Source of the DNA: Margaritifera margaritifera
Taxonomy: Eukaryota > Mollusca > Bivalvia > Unionida > Margaritiferidae
Direction: 5' to 3'
Assembly: GCA_029931535.1 (NCBI GenBank)
Contig: JAQPZY010001625.1
Coordinates: 5,396,501 to 5,460,500 of the forward strand
DNA: 64,000 bases
Shown here: piece by piece, positions 19,576 through 31,114 of the stretch
How positions within the stretch are numbered: the stretch's first letter is position 1
Layout of the letters: the number at the start of each line of letters is the position of its first letter
Translations under genes and position numbers: made by a program
The notes under the pieces: generated by a model
Seen by the model: the letters and a program-made list of their open reading frames with translations, nothing else
What the model was told of the DNA's origin: nothing
Databases searched by the model: none

Positions 19576-20375
19576 TCGATGTATAAGAAATCTGTCCTCT
19601 GGTTAAGATGTTTGGATGTGGCTGATTGTTGAATACCATCAGCTACTCTTTTCACTGATCTGGAAATAATTTCAAAATGTTTTGCAGCGGCAGTTATTGA
19701 TTGAAACACCATCTCCTCGTCTGCTTCCAGATTACTCCCGAGTACTGGTCGTTGTGGATTTTTGAAATTATTACCACCTCCTCTTCCACGTCGTGTATTT
19801 TCCTTTGGAGTAACAGCCTCGAGGTTTAAAAGATTACTATTCAGTTTATTGCTATCAACATGATTGATGACAAATCCTTCTGGAATAATACCGCCAAATG
19901 TCTCGTAAATAAATCTGTGTGCGAGATAAGGGGTATGTTATTATTACCGCTAACGCCAACTTGTTTGTAACCCATGTTGATTTTTTTATCGATAATATTT
20001 TTTAGTCGACAGTTTCTAATATCTCACAGGCTTCGTAATTAGTAAAAATAGGATGTTGTTTAAACTCATCTGCCAAGTATAAATTTCCAATTTATTATCA
20101 TTAACACACCCATTTTTGTGTGCAACTCGTTTACCATCTGGTATTTTACCGTAAATTTCTCGTAAAGAAAGTTTTTCATGAACATTTTTGTAATAGCATG
20201 TCCATCTTTCACACCAACTGATATCATCCTACCAAAATTAGTTGGTTTGCCAACAATAGCATTTTCTGTTGTTAAGTTCACTATCATAACGAGCTTATTG
20301 GCAGCATTATTAGTGTAAACAACATTTTGTAACAAATACATCATCTGTAAATAATATGTTCCTTTTACCGTCCAT
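19572..20375 (-). pseudogene. HNH homing-type endonuclease with two HNH-like modules, frameshifted
   Basis: Minus strand, starting at ATG 20,375 (context TATATATAAA before ATGG) and ending at TAA 19,572-19,574, which overlaps the YqaJ stop codon. The distal module is clear: AHRFIYETFGGIIPEGF, then VINHVDSNKLNSNLLNLEAV and TPKENTRR, the HNH pattern of NUMOD4-associated phage endonucleases (His in the INHVD strand, Asn in NKLNSNL, Asn in NLEAVTPKEN). A second HNH-like module lies upstream near 20,080-20,160 (IYGKIPDGKRVAHKNG, then DNKLEIY) in another frame. A TNFGRM phrase near 20,225-20,245 resembles the NUMOD4 start. Several frameshifts and one in-frame stop near 20,008 break it. It could be a self-spreading homing gene or serve recombination with YqaJ. 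Confidence 0.75.
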
Positions 20376-20480
20376 TTTATATATACCCTTATTTCTAATT
20401 GAAACTATTTTAGCATGTGATTATCAGATGATAGTGTATTTGACAACGTATTAGAGAAATAATATGTAATATTATATACA
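20376..20480. promoter_or_regulatory. divergent promoter between HNH and polymerase genes
   Basis: A 105-bp AT-rich gap between divergent starts. Each start has a TATA-like run abutting it: TATATATAAA before the HNH ATG on the minus strand, and ATTATATACA before the polymerase ATG at 20,481. Confidence 0.45.
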
Positions 20481-23400
20481 ATGAAAAGTTTAAAGACAGT
20501 GTCACGTAGAGTACTACTTGTTGCAAAACGTACTGAAAAAGCTTATGCGGGATTCGATAAGGGTTGGAAAGTTGATGTCCAAATTGCATTGAAAGATCTA
20601 TAAGCTAGTGATTTATTTCATATTCTATTACCTGTTATAAAGATTGAATTACAACAACATATTGCAATAAAACTGATTTTCAAGTTCTACTAAAAAAGTT
20701 AAACGTATACGATGAGAACGATGTTGAAGAAGAACTAGCCAAACCTTTTATTTCGTCAGGTATTAAACGAATATTAAAAGGTACTGATTTGAAAAACTTG
20801 TTAGTATTATCTTTGAAAAGATTCAAAGTAAAATTGAAAATTATACTATGTCCGGATCTGCATGGGAATTTGTTGCAATAAAATCTGTCATGTTTATACT
20901 ATGAAATATACTCCACTGAGAGATTCATCATATGTGGTACTACCTGATAAGATCAAAAACAGCAAATGTGTTATTAATGTCAAAAATAATGACAACGAAT
21001 GTTTTAGGCGGTCTGTTTTATCAGCTATGTTTCCCGTTGATAAACATGTAGACAGATTATCATGTAACAAACCGTTTTCAAATAAACTTAAGTTCGATGG
21101 TATTAAGTTTCCTGTAGAAGAACGTCAAATACCTAAGATTGAAATGTTAAACAATATTAGTATCAACGTATTTGGTGTTGATGATAATGAAAAGATTTAT
21201 CCTAGATTTATCAGCGATAAAGCATGTCAAAAAATTGTAAATCTGCTGTTGTATAATAGGCATTATTGTTGGGGAAAAAAAACGTCAACGGATTGGTTGG
21301 AGGACAATACAATAAGACACAACATCGACAATATTTTTGTTACAGATGCTTACATGGGTGCAAGACACAGGAGGTACTTGATAGACATGTTAAATACTGC
21401 ACAAATGTACAAGCTATTACGATGCCAACAAAAGAAGAATGGGAGTTAAAGTTCAAGAACTACAACCACCAGATGCAAGTTCCGTTTATAATCTACGGAG
21501 ATTTTGAATCTTTGTTAAAACAGTTGTTGTTGATGTAGAATGTGATCCTAATAAATCATCAACAACAAAAACACAAGAACACGTTCCATGTGGAGTTGCT
21601 TACAAAGTTGTAGTTGCAGTTGATGGACAGTAGAATAAATCAAAAATAGCATACAGAGGTAAAGATCCGGCTCCCTGGTTATTACTACATTTAATAAGTG
21701 AAGTTTATGATATCGTTAAAATAAAAAAATAAAAATGCTCTGATATTACCGTTAACAGAAAAAGAACAGCAAAAATTTGATTTTGCAACTAAATGCCATA
21801 TTTGTAATGAACAACTTGGTATAGATAAAGTACGAGATCACGATCACATTACAGGAAAATAGAGAGGTGCAGCACATAATAATTGCAATTTACATTTCAA
21901 ATTACCAAGTTTTATTCCCGTTGTATTTCACAATCTTCGAGGTTACAGTTTCCCATATCATTGTTGAAGCTCTTGGTAATAATGAGGTAATAAAAGCTGC
22001 TAAACTAAGTACTAATAATAAAATCAAATGCATACTAAACAATTTTGAAAAGTATTTGTCTTTTACTCTTGGAAAGTTAAGGTTTATAGATAGTGTCCAG
22101 TTCATGCAGCATCGTTAGAAGAACTAGTATAAAAAGTTGTACTTGTTTTAGTAATTTGGAAACAGAATTTTGTGAACAGTCTGATCTGTTAAAACAAAAA
22201 GGTGTTTATCCGTACGAATACATGACAGATTGGTTCAAATCTGATGAGATAAAATTATCAGAAAAAGACGCGTTCTATTCTTCGTTGTCGTTAACAGGTG
22301 TTACAGATGAGGAATATAAATATGCTGAAATAATCTGGAATAAATTTAACTGTAAAAATCTTGGAGATTATCACGATCTTTACCTGAAAACTGATGTGTT
22401 GTTGCTAGCTGATGTGTTTGAACAGTTTAGGTTGACATATCGAAAATACTACAAATTCGATCCAGCTTGGTATTTTTCATATCCAGGACTAAGTTGGGAC
22501 GCGATGTTAAAATTAACTGGGATAAAACATGAGGTGCTAACTAATCCTGATATGTTCTATTTCAATGAAAAGGGCATACGAGGCGGTATATCTAGTATAA
22601 CAAAGAAACATGCTGTTGCAAATAATAAATATATGAAAAACTACGATCGTTCTAAACCATCTTGTTTTATCGCATACTTTGATTCCAACAACTTATATGG
22701 CTCTGCAATGTCTGAACCGCTATCATATGCTGGATTTAAATGGATTGAACCGGATACATTTTTGAAGGAGATTGTTAAACCGTTGCCAGATGATGTTGGT
22801 TATCTCCTTGAATGTGATGTTGATTATCCTGGTGAATTGCATGAACCTCATAATGACTATCCATTTTTTCCAGAAAGTATGTTAGTTAATGATGACATGT
22901 TATCAGCAGAACAACGATCGTTAAAAGTCCAGTACGGTATTGGGCACAATAAATTTGAAAAGTTAGTACTAAATTTAAATGACAAAAAAAATTATGTTAT
23001 TCATGCAGCGGCATTAAAACAAGAGCTTGCAAATGGTTTGGTATTAAACAAGGTTCATCGTGTTCTAATGTACAAACAAAAACCTTGGTTAAAGGAGTAC
23101 ATTGATTTTAATACGAAAATGTGAGCGAATGCAAAAACAGATTTTGAAAAGAATTTCTTCAAGTTGATGAATAACAGCGTATTTGGTAAAACAATGGAAA
23201 ACATCAGAAAACGTGTTAACATTGAAATAATCAATAATGTTGAAAGACGAAATAAAGTTGTAGCGGAAGATTCATTTGTTAGTATGAGGATCTTCAACGA
23301 AAACTTAATTGCCGTACAAAAACAAAAAAACAAAAAAAAACAAATCTAAAACTTAATAAACCTGTCTATGTTGGACAGACAATACTTGATTTATAAAAGA

Positions 23401-23970
23401 TTGTTATGTATAATTTTTATTATGGTTACATTAAGAAGAAATATCCAACTGCAGAGTTGTTGTTTACAGATAAACACAGTTTATGCTGTTTAATTACACA
23501 GAGGATTTATATTCTGAAATGTATGAGGATCGTCACATGTTTGATCTCTCAGATTATCCAAAAGATTCTGGATTTCATTGTGATGAGAATATAAAAGTAT
23601 TAGGTAAGTTTAAAGATGAAACAAACTTTGTTCCAATAGTTGAGTTCGTTGGTTTGAGACCTAAAATGTACTCGTTTTTGTTGGAAAATGATGACGCCAA
23701 GAAAAGAGCTACCGGGATCAAAAAAATGTTGTTGATAAAGTTGTTACATTTGATGATTACAAATCATCACTTGAAGGATCTAAAAAACATTATGAGATGA
23801 CTGTGTTAAGGTCTCACGGACATAACATAGAAACAGATGTTATTAACAAATCTGGTTTGTGTAATTATGATGATAAGAGAAATTGTTCAGATGGAGTTAA
23901 CACATTTGCAATAGGGTATAATCCTAATAAGGAAAAACTAGAAGACTTTACAGAGTTATTCAATAATTAG
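20481..23970 (+). pseudogene. Polinton protein-primed family B DNA polymerase, broken
   Basis: This is the replicative polymerase, about 1,160 codons, normal for Polintons. N-terminal region: SAWEFVAIKSVMF and VINVKNNDNECF. A zinc-finger-like YFCYRCLHGC precedes the exonuclease. Exo I is IIYGDFESL near 21,490-21,515. A treble-clef-like CHICNEQLG and DHDHITGK lie at about 21,794-21,860. The YLKTDVLLLADVFEQFR segment is near 22,380. Motif A is YFDSNNLYGS (Asp at 22,681). Motif B is FFKLMNNSVFGK near 23,155-23,190. Motif C reads LLFTDKHSL near 23,460-23,480, where the family has DTD, so a catalytic Asp is gone. Frameshifts or stops occur before 20,862, near 21,260, 21,535-21,760, 21,960, 22,090, 23,120 (TGA), 23,340, 23,395, 23,480 and 23,730. 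The last stop is TAG 23,968-23,970. Confidence 0.9.
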
Positions 23971-23982
23971 GTTTGATATAAT

Positions 23983-24003
23983 TTTGTGTGAAATATAAAT
24001 ATA
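23983..24003 (+). promoter_or_regulatory. TATA-like motif at start codon of small acidic gene 1
   Basis: TGTGTGAAATATAAATATA abuts ATG 24,004. It differs by a few bases from the motif at 16,057-16,076. Confidence 0.45.
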
Positions 24004-24228
24004 ATGGAAAATATAAATAAACTACTTAATGATATCGAAAAGATTATCATCCAAATATGGTTAACTAAAAAGAGGTTGGACAATGAAGTCGAAAAGAAAG
24101 ATGATTTTATTAAAAAAATAGAAGATATAAATATTATAGATGATGATGAACCAACAGTCAAGTCAGTGACCACAAAAATAACGACAATAATTACTACAAC
24201 AGTAGATGATGATGGTTCTCCGGTGTAA
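24004..24228 (+). CDS. Polinton small coiled-coil protein 1
   Basis: An intact 74-codon frame beginning right after a TATA-like motif. The first half has helical heptads (INKLLNDIEKIIIQIWLTKK, then LDNEVEKKDDFIKKIED). The tail is Thr/Ile-rich and ends in DDDGSPV. No family recognised. Together with the next gene it looks like a diverged pair: both begin MxxIN, both have an amino-terminal coiled coil and an acidic end. This suggests duplication, or at least a shared role, possibly as virion or regulatory proteins. Confidence 0.55.
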   Translation: MENINKLLNDIEKIIIQIWLTKKRLDNEVEKKDDFIKKIEDINIIDDDEPTVKSVTTKITTIITTTVDDDGSPV

Positions 24229-24250
24229 TGTTGTGTTAAATGCTAATATA

Positions 24251-24496
24251 ATGGATAAGATAAACGAGATTAATGATGAAATCATAAAATTATCAAGAAA
24301 ATTAATACATGAAATAGATCGTATACGTAAAAGTTGTGATTATACTGAAGCAAAATATGTTGAAGAAATTTCTCGTCTGAATAAAAAGATTATGCTTTTG
24401 TTAGAAGCTGTTTACTCAGATAAAGATTTTGATGATACAGAAGATGATAAAGTTGATGAAGATGTTGATACAGAAGAAGATGAAACAAGTGCCTAG
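24251..24496 (+). CDS. Polinton small acidic coiled-coil protein 2
   Basis: ATG 24,251 is chosen because it follows ATGCTAATATA as other genes here follow TATA-like runs; the frame is also open from 24,206. The 81-codon product starts MDKINEINDEIIKLSRKL, continues as a coiled coil (EEISRLNKKIMLLLEAV), and ends in a strongly acidic tail (DDTEDDKVDEDVDTEEDE). The acidic tail is of the kind found in histone-binding or nucleic-acid-mimic proteins; that is only a composition remark. It is the last gene before the right TIR. Confidence 0.55.
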   Translation: MDKINEINDEIIKLSRKLIHEIDRIRKSCDYTEAKYVEEISRLNKKIMLLLEAVYSDKDFDDTEDDKVDEDVDTEEDETSA

Positions 24497-24553
24497 ACAA
24501 GCATTTGTAACCACAAACTACACTTAATCTGGTACTCCTAATGTGAAATTTTA

Positions 24554-24801
24554 TGTGAAATTATTATAGAGGGGGGAGTAAAATTGGAGGTAGATATGTA
24601 TACATATGTGTATAAATATGTGTAGTGTATCTTTGTAGTAGTTATAAAGGCCGAGCACTGGCTCGCTAGTTCTATCCTGGTTTTCATTGTACCGAATCTG
24701 AGACCGTAGCGGGAAGGGCCCGAGCGTGAGCGAGGGGCCTGATCCACAAGGTCGAAGTGTAGGATACAACTAGTAGGCCAGAATTGGCCTTTATAACTAC
24801 T
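24554..24801 (-). repeat. Polinton right terminal inverted repeat
   Basis: Reverse complement of 9,417-9,664 with only a few mismatches. The outer 165 bp (24,637-24,801) folds back on itself like the left end. The open frames across it, seen at both ends, are copies of the same TIR sequence and are not treated as genes. Confidence 0.95.
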
Positions 24802-24807
24802 ATAACA
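24802..24807. repeat. Polinton target-site duplication, right (ATAACA)
   Basis: Matches 9,409-9,414 exactly and abuts the right TIR end ACTACT. Confidence 0.85.
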
Positions 24808-26418
24808 CATACGTTCATATTACTTATAATCACAAATTAGCATATCTAGATAATATAGGATGGGTTAATATTTAAAAATATGAAAAATACAAAAAAAAAA
24901 TTGGACGATATGAGCACTTTTTGTGTTTTTTTCGCTTCATAAATATACTTAGTCATATTAGAATTTGTTTTCTTATTTTGAGACTTAACAGTTCAACACA
25001 TTTAAACAATTTACACATTTTATGGCGATTTCATGAACGTCCTCCCGACCCCATCCTCCCAACAATTAATTTAAGTGGAAAATTCTTTTATAAAGGACAT
25101 ACTAGAATTAAATGAAAAACATATTCAGCGTCTCAGACCTCCCACGCGTCCGTACGTGGCCCTCACCCTCACAGCTCAGTGTGTGGGTAGACGGATACAT
25201 TTCAAAGTCCCTGAAAACTTGACAACTTGAGCGTGACCTCTGCCTGTAAAAATATTAACCTGTGCCAGCTACTGACTATTCACGCATCTTTCAGTATAGT
25301 TCTCCAAGTTAAGTAGGGTCTGTGTGTAGGGTTCAATTAATATATCACCGAATATCTGTCAAAGTAAAGCACGTGTTGATACCCATGAATTTGTATGACG
25401 TCGTATACTATGATTATGCGTGTTTATCCCTGCCTCTGGCGATATGTCAATTAACATTGCACGCGTAAGAAAGCAAAGATATAAAAGTACTTGAATAAGT
25501 TATCCAACGTGTTGTTTTCGACTATTTTTGCCGCAGTTGCAGAGTACATGTATACATCGCTGACGCCGTCATTGGCAACATGTATACATGTTTGACGCAA
25601 TTGTTGGTTACGTCTTTACAACTAGATGAATTATGACATAAAATATGATGACAATAGCTTTAAAAAAAATTTAAAAAAGAAAGAAAAGAGAAACAAAAGT
25701 ATAAGTAGATGAAAGGCATTCGATGAAAGAACTACCAGCTGGGTATTGCTACAAGAATGCGTACCGAATAAGGAGGGGGGGGGGGGGGGTCGTTCATCAG
25801 GATGTGTCCAGGTAGTTTATAACAGGAATACGATCTATTGCACTACATTTGAACAGCTTATCCGTCAAAGAACATATGGCGAGGCCCTAAAATTCGTATG
25901 TTCGAGAAAACGTACTGCAATGTCCGGTTTTATTAGCGTTGGTTCCTTGTTCTAAATAATAATGGCCTCTACGAACTTTTACATGACCTTGGTATTAAAA
26001 AAAAAAAAAAAGAATCACGATGTGACTAGAATGATCAAACTTCCTTTCATCCCACGTGTACACACTGTACTAGGTAATAGGAATGCTAAGTTCAGAGACA
26101 AGCCGAAAATGAGCTCTGGAAACATTGCGTTGTAACCAGTACATGCCGTATAAATTCATTTGTGTGGTCAACACTTTTAAAGGCTTTTAAGCAAAATGAA
26201 ATAAAATACACTATGTACCTTTGTCCCAGAGGAAATATATATTTTTCTTGTTCGTTAATACTCTCACTTTGTTACAAACTTATTGAAGTACCGGGTATGG
26301 AGAGGAACAGAAGACGAAAATTCAATGATTGTAATTTGTTACCAACGTAGAACCGCATATATTCTTGTGTATTTATGCGGTAATAACTAAAAGAGATGGA
26401 TCGCCCTACCTCGGTATT

Positions 26419-26423
<5 letters not shown>
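24808..26423. other. non-coding
   Basis: No gene or repeat family I can support. A short palindromic ACATGTATACAT segment occurs twice near 25,545-25,590, and a run of 14 Gs lies near 25,775. Open frames here lack recognisable content. Confidence 0.5.
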
Positions 26424-26499
<76 letters not shown>

Positions 26500-26512
26500 A
26501 TATATATATAAG
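26424..26512. repeat. (TA)n microsatellite
   Basis: About 88 bp of TA dinucleotides with one CTA interruption near the end. Confidence 0.95.
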
Positions 26513-27650
26513 TACTAGTGGATCCTGAGAAGTGAGGGTGAGAATGGGTCGGGGGTTCAGTTGAATACTCCTTTTTCAGTTAAGATACACTGTCCAGTGA
26601 AAAACAGAACAAGCTGGTTATTTTGCGGCAAAACGTATAACTTTCTTCCCAAAATCGAAACTTCCTTGAAAAATCCTGGACAAGTTTCTGATAAGGTACC
26701 TGATGAGGATTTACCAACTGATAATGTGTCTAGATTACTGCGAGTTTCGTCAACGCCGTCCGTCTGTCTTCCTGTCTATGTCTCTGTATCTCTCTCTCTC
26801 TCTCTTGCGCGCAAACACACACACACACACACGTTTACTTCCATGTGTTTTGCACAAAAAATGTGAAATCAAATACAGGTTCTTTTTACATATTAAATGT
26901 TCAACCTCTGACAAAACTTCATTGATGCAAATTTTCACTGGTCGTTTGAACTTTTTTACAATTGTCTTAATAAAATACCGTTTATGATCATGGAAACTAA
27001 CCAATCATCATTTTACAAATGCAGAATTGTTTGCCTGAAAAAAATTATAACATCAACATGTTTGATTAACCCACTTTATTCCTTATTGGAGTCGTCACAA
27101 TCGTAAATTGTTATTTTTACCTTTCAAAGCAACCTTAAATTACGAGCGCGTTCAGTAATTGCGTCTTTTTGTTCTTGTGTCATTTTGTACATTTCCCGTG
27201 TTCCAAATATTTACACAATATATACCATCCCCAGTAATTCTGAGAAATAACAATTTGCGAGATCATAAAACAAACTAACAGGGAAATAAGCTTTCATATA
27301 GCAAATGGTAAATTCTTTTATACATAGATTTATATATACAAATTATATTTTAAAAAAAATTAAATGACGGTATTTTTTTATGTATGTATAATTTTAAAAC
27401 TAAGATATACATTGTATGTGCATTCAAATCAACCTTCTATAGGCGAAAATGTTTATGAACCGATTTTAATAATAATAACAATAATAATAACAAATGAAGA
27501 AATTGAAGTAGTCTACAAATTCAGTTAGCTTTAGCTACTTACAAGTGTCAACAAATGCAGTAGTGAAATGTTACACAAACAAATTTCATTTATTTCTCAT
27601 GTTACATTGTTCGTATCATGATGATGATACAAACAGAAATGCTCCCGGTA
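26513..27650. other. non-coding
   Basis: No gene seen. It contains a short (CT)n and (CA)n pair near 26,790-26,832 and an AATAATAAC tract near 27,467-27,492. Confidence 0.5.
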
Positions 27651-27674
27651 CCTATCTATGTAAGATTTATCGTG

Positions 27675-27893
27675 TAGAGCTCTATCGATGGTCACATTAC
27701 ATATTGCCTGATTATGATATCGATATGATAGAGCTCTACCGATGGTGACATTACATATTGCCTGATTATGATATCGATATGATAGAGCTCTATCGATGGT
27801 CACATTACAGATTGCCTGATTATGATATCGGCATGATAGAGCTCTATCGATGGTCACATTACAGATTGCCTGATTATAATATCGGCATGATAG
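27675..27893. repeat. 54-bp minisatellite, four copies
   Basis: Unit AGAGCTCTATCGATGGTCAC followed by ATTACATATTGCCTGATTAT and GATATCGATATGAT, four head-to-tail copies with few changes. The unit is 18 codons, so both strands stay open through it; not a gene. Confidence 0.9.
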
Positions 27894-28406
27894 TCATAAA
27901 ATTCCGGACCCCTGGGCAGAGCAGTCATGGGCCCCAAAACTAGTTAAAAAAAAATTTGTATATAAAAACCTGTGTACAGTTTTGCATATAAAACCTGTAG
28001 TAATCTACCATAACTTAGACTCTTGCGAAGAACAGATTTTAATATTTACTGCAAAGATTAATTAATTTTTTTATAACTGTGTTGACAGCGGGCCCTTAAA
28101 AATCGCCGGGCCCAGACCCCTGGGCCAATCCCCCCCCCTCCCCCTCTTGGCGGGCCTGGGGTGGGTGGAGGGGTGCAAGTATCGTTAGTATTTTGACCTT
28201 CTTGGACAAATTTTATCGGTAATTTTTGTAGGCTTTCTCCATCCATCAAGTGTTTTTTCCCCCGTCTTCTATCTTTCTTTCAGTTATATTCGTGGCATAA
28301 AAAGAAAAAATAAACGAATATGAGATAGATCGATAAAAAGTTACAAAGAAGGAGCTAATAAATTAGCTTCAAATCCTATTCTCCAAATACGTGCACAAAG
28401 TGAAAG

Positions 28407-28498
28407 AATTCATATCGTGACGATGTTAAAATTCATATCGTGACGATGACAGAATTCATCTCATCGCCGATGATAGAATTCATATCATGATCATGACC
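28407..28498. repeat. 23-bp tandem repeat, four copies
   Basis: Unit AATTCATATCGTGACGATG plus four bases, copies becoming more diverged rightward. Confidence 0.85.
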
Positions 28499-28565
28499 AA
28501 AATGTAATTATCACTATAATTCCAATCCACGGTTGATTTATGTATTGAGTCTCTGTGTACAGAAG

Positions 28566-28567
<2 letters not shown>

Positions 28568-28656
<89 letters not shown>
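28568..28656. repeat. (GA)n microsatellite
   Basis: About 88 bp of uninterrupted GA dinucleotides. Confidence 0.95.
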
Positions 28657-28658
<2 letters not shown>

Positions 28659-31114
28659 GCCCTGTTATTATATATTTCATAATAAGATATTCAAATATAT
28701 AATTGGGAGAAAAATGATATCGCCATGATTGCGATACTAATTTTATCGCCACAGTGGCGATATCACTTTTGAAACTAATTTTCCATTTCCATTGAGGAAA
28801 TATATCTGCCCTTTTGTATGCTATTCAAACCTGTATTTCCATATTTAGGCCTATTTCAGTTTTTTCTTCTTGTCCTTCTCTCTCTTTTCCTCTTTCTCTC
28901 TCCCCACCAGAATGAACAGATCTTAAAATGTGTCAAGACTGTAGAACCTCTAGTATACATTTATGTAATCAATGAGGAGGCTCCATCAAGAATGCCTATT
29001 AACGACCCACCGCCACCACGAAAAAAAATAAAAAAATAAAAAAATAAAAAAGAGGCTTCAAGCCTTACTTTTGTTATAATTTTCCACATAAATTATGCAA
29101 ATTGTCGGTGACTCAACTTACATGACCTGTTGCTATTCGATATTCTGTGTCATCCAAACAGTATTGTATACCTGTTACACTCTACGACAAACGGACAAAT
29201 TTTGAAGAAAAATCTTGATTAAATATAGTAATTAAATGTTTAAGTAGCGATTTTAACTCTCATTATAATCATAACCATATCTAATAACGATGGAGAAATC
29301 AGTCATTGATGAGTGTTGTTTACAAACCTAAATTAAGTGACAATCGAAATTTGGGTGCAGCATCTGTTACCGAAATACACTACAAGCTTGCCAAGACCAC
29401 ACAGAAATTCACGTTTGTATGCAGAAATAAACAAAATAGAAAACCAAATCTCATTACAAGTAAACTTACAATCATTAAAATATGTTGTTTAATGATGCTA
29501 CGCTCTGAAATCTGTCGGATACGACCGTTCTGTCATGTTTCTACAGATTCCCATCCCAGCTATGTTCACTGTATCAATCCGCGCAAGAAATGCGGTAACG
29601 AAAGTAAAAACCTCTTCATTTTCATATGAAAACAGTCATTAATTTGACAAAATACTCAATTTGAAGCATTATATGTACAAGCTAAATTTCTAAAAAGTCG
29701 CGGTCCTAAAATTATTGTAAAATTTCGCAACTTCTTTTTATCGATGTAGTAATGCAGCCGTTAATCGCAGTGGAGAATGGAGAAAAGAATATCCATGTAA
29801 ATCGACGGTTTTACCTTTAAAAAGATATATAATTAAAAGAAAATCTATGTTATTTTTTGGTTGCAGAATAGATATAAATAAATACTTCGCTCGGGAAGTG
29901 GAAACATTTTGTATTGTCACTCGTGGCTTCACCACTCCTGACCTCCTGACAATATAATGTTTCCACTTTACTCACGAAATATTTCCTTATATCTACTAAA
30001 AAAAACGTTGATATCCTTTATTTCACTAATTGTTTTGTGAATCGTAATATGAGTTTTATTTTCAAGTTCGAAACTATGACCATCTATATAATCGCGAGTT
30101 GAAAAAATTGCTATCGAAGCTTTAGATATGTGATTGAAACACATTTATTCTCAAGGAGAAAGATAAACAAAAGTTATGTTAGTTGATATGATTTTGATTA
30201 GTTACTTTCATTATGGTTTAATAAATAATAAATCATCATACATCGGAATTGTAGGACAGCTCAGGGAGCAATATTGATGAGTTCTATTAATTCAAACAAC
30301 AACAACAACAATGATTATATTATAACAATACTATTTTCTAGATCATACATCGTTTTATAGATCATATTGTCATCATATAAAAATCGAAGTTATCACACGA
30401 AACCAGGTTAGCTTATCTCAATTAGCAATTTTGTACTCCTGTGTAATTTGCATTCAAGTGGTCTCCATATTGATAGCTTCACTAAGCGAATAAAATTAGG
30501 CGGTAAATGCTGAACATTCACGAGTATTCAAGGTAGCAAAGTTTCTATGTCATAATTCTATTGATTACATCTCGTGCAAACAATTCCCATGGTAAATTTC
30601 CATGGTGACCAGAAGAGTTTTTGACAGACGACACAAGGTGCGCGAAATATCGACCAATCAGAAAGTGATATCACAGTCGCTGCAGATAAGCAGGAAAAGG
30701 CTTTATCAGTTGTTGAACAAAAACACTTGACAATAGTTGTGTATTGAACCATTGGCAAAGAATGTACGGTCTGCGTGCAAGAGACAAGGAAACGTGATTT
30801 TATCGCCGAAAACAAAATTGAACTCATCAGGGAGGGAGATTCAAACGGTAAGGTGTGCCGGTGGAACGTTTGGCGCGATATATAGAGTAGGTTGAGTTTT
30901 ATTTTGCGCACGTGATCTGAATCATACAAGAATAATAAAAATGTTGTAAATATGTATGTACAATGTATATTTACATCTTGCATTTGTACGCTGGCTTAAT
31001 GAGCGCTGTATTCCGTTGGGATGATGTTGTAGTGATTATAATGGATTAGTTCGTTCACGCGCCACGTAAGGGACAGACCATTTAATTTTTTGGGGGTGGG
31101 GTGGGGCTGGGATT
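28657..31114. other. non-coding upstream of adenylyl cyclase exon
   Basis: No gene I can support. Open frames at 29,306-29,629 and 30,558-30,983 show no recognisable domains. An untranslated 5' exon of the cyclase gene could lie here, because the first coding exon has its own splice acceptor; I cannot place it. Confidence 0.45.

Larger units (their letters stand above)
9415..24801. mobile_element. complete Polinton/Maverick (adintovirus-like) element, decayed
   Basis: This 15.4-kb unit is bounded by 248-bp near-identical inverted repeats and a 6-bp target duplication. It encodes the full Polinton core set: protein-primed family B polymerase, DDE integrase with chromodomain, packaging ATPase, major and minor capsid proteins. 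It also carries PLA2, zinc-ribbon, fibre-like, YqaJ and HNH genes. Size and gene set match the family (usually 15-20 kb). Nearly every gene has one or more frameshifts or nonsense codons using all three stops, so this copy is not expected to be functional. Some single-base indels could be assembly errors, but nonsense codons and catalytic-site substitutions argue for real decay. Confidence 0.95.

Noticed and set aside
30558..30983. 141-codon minus-strand frame upstream of the cyclase
   Set aside because: No recognisable motif or conserved layout.
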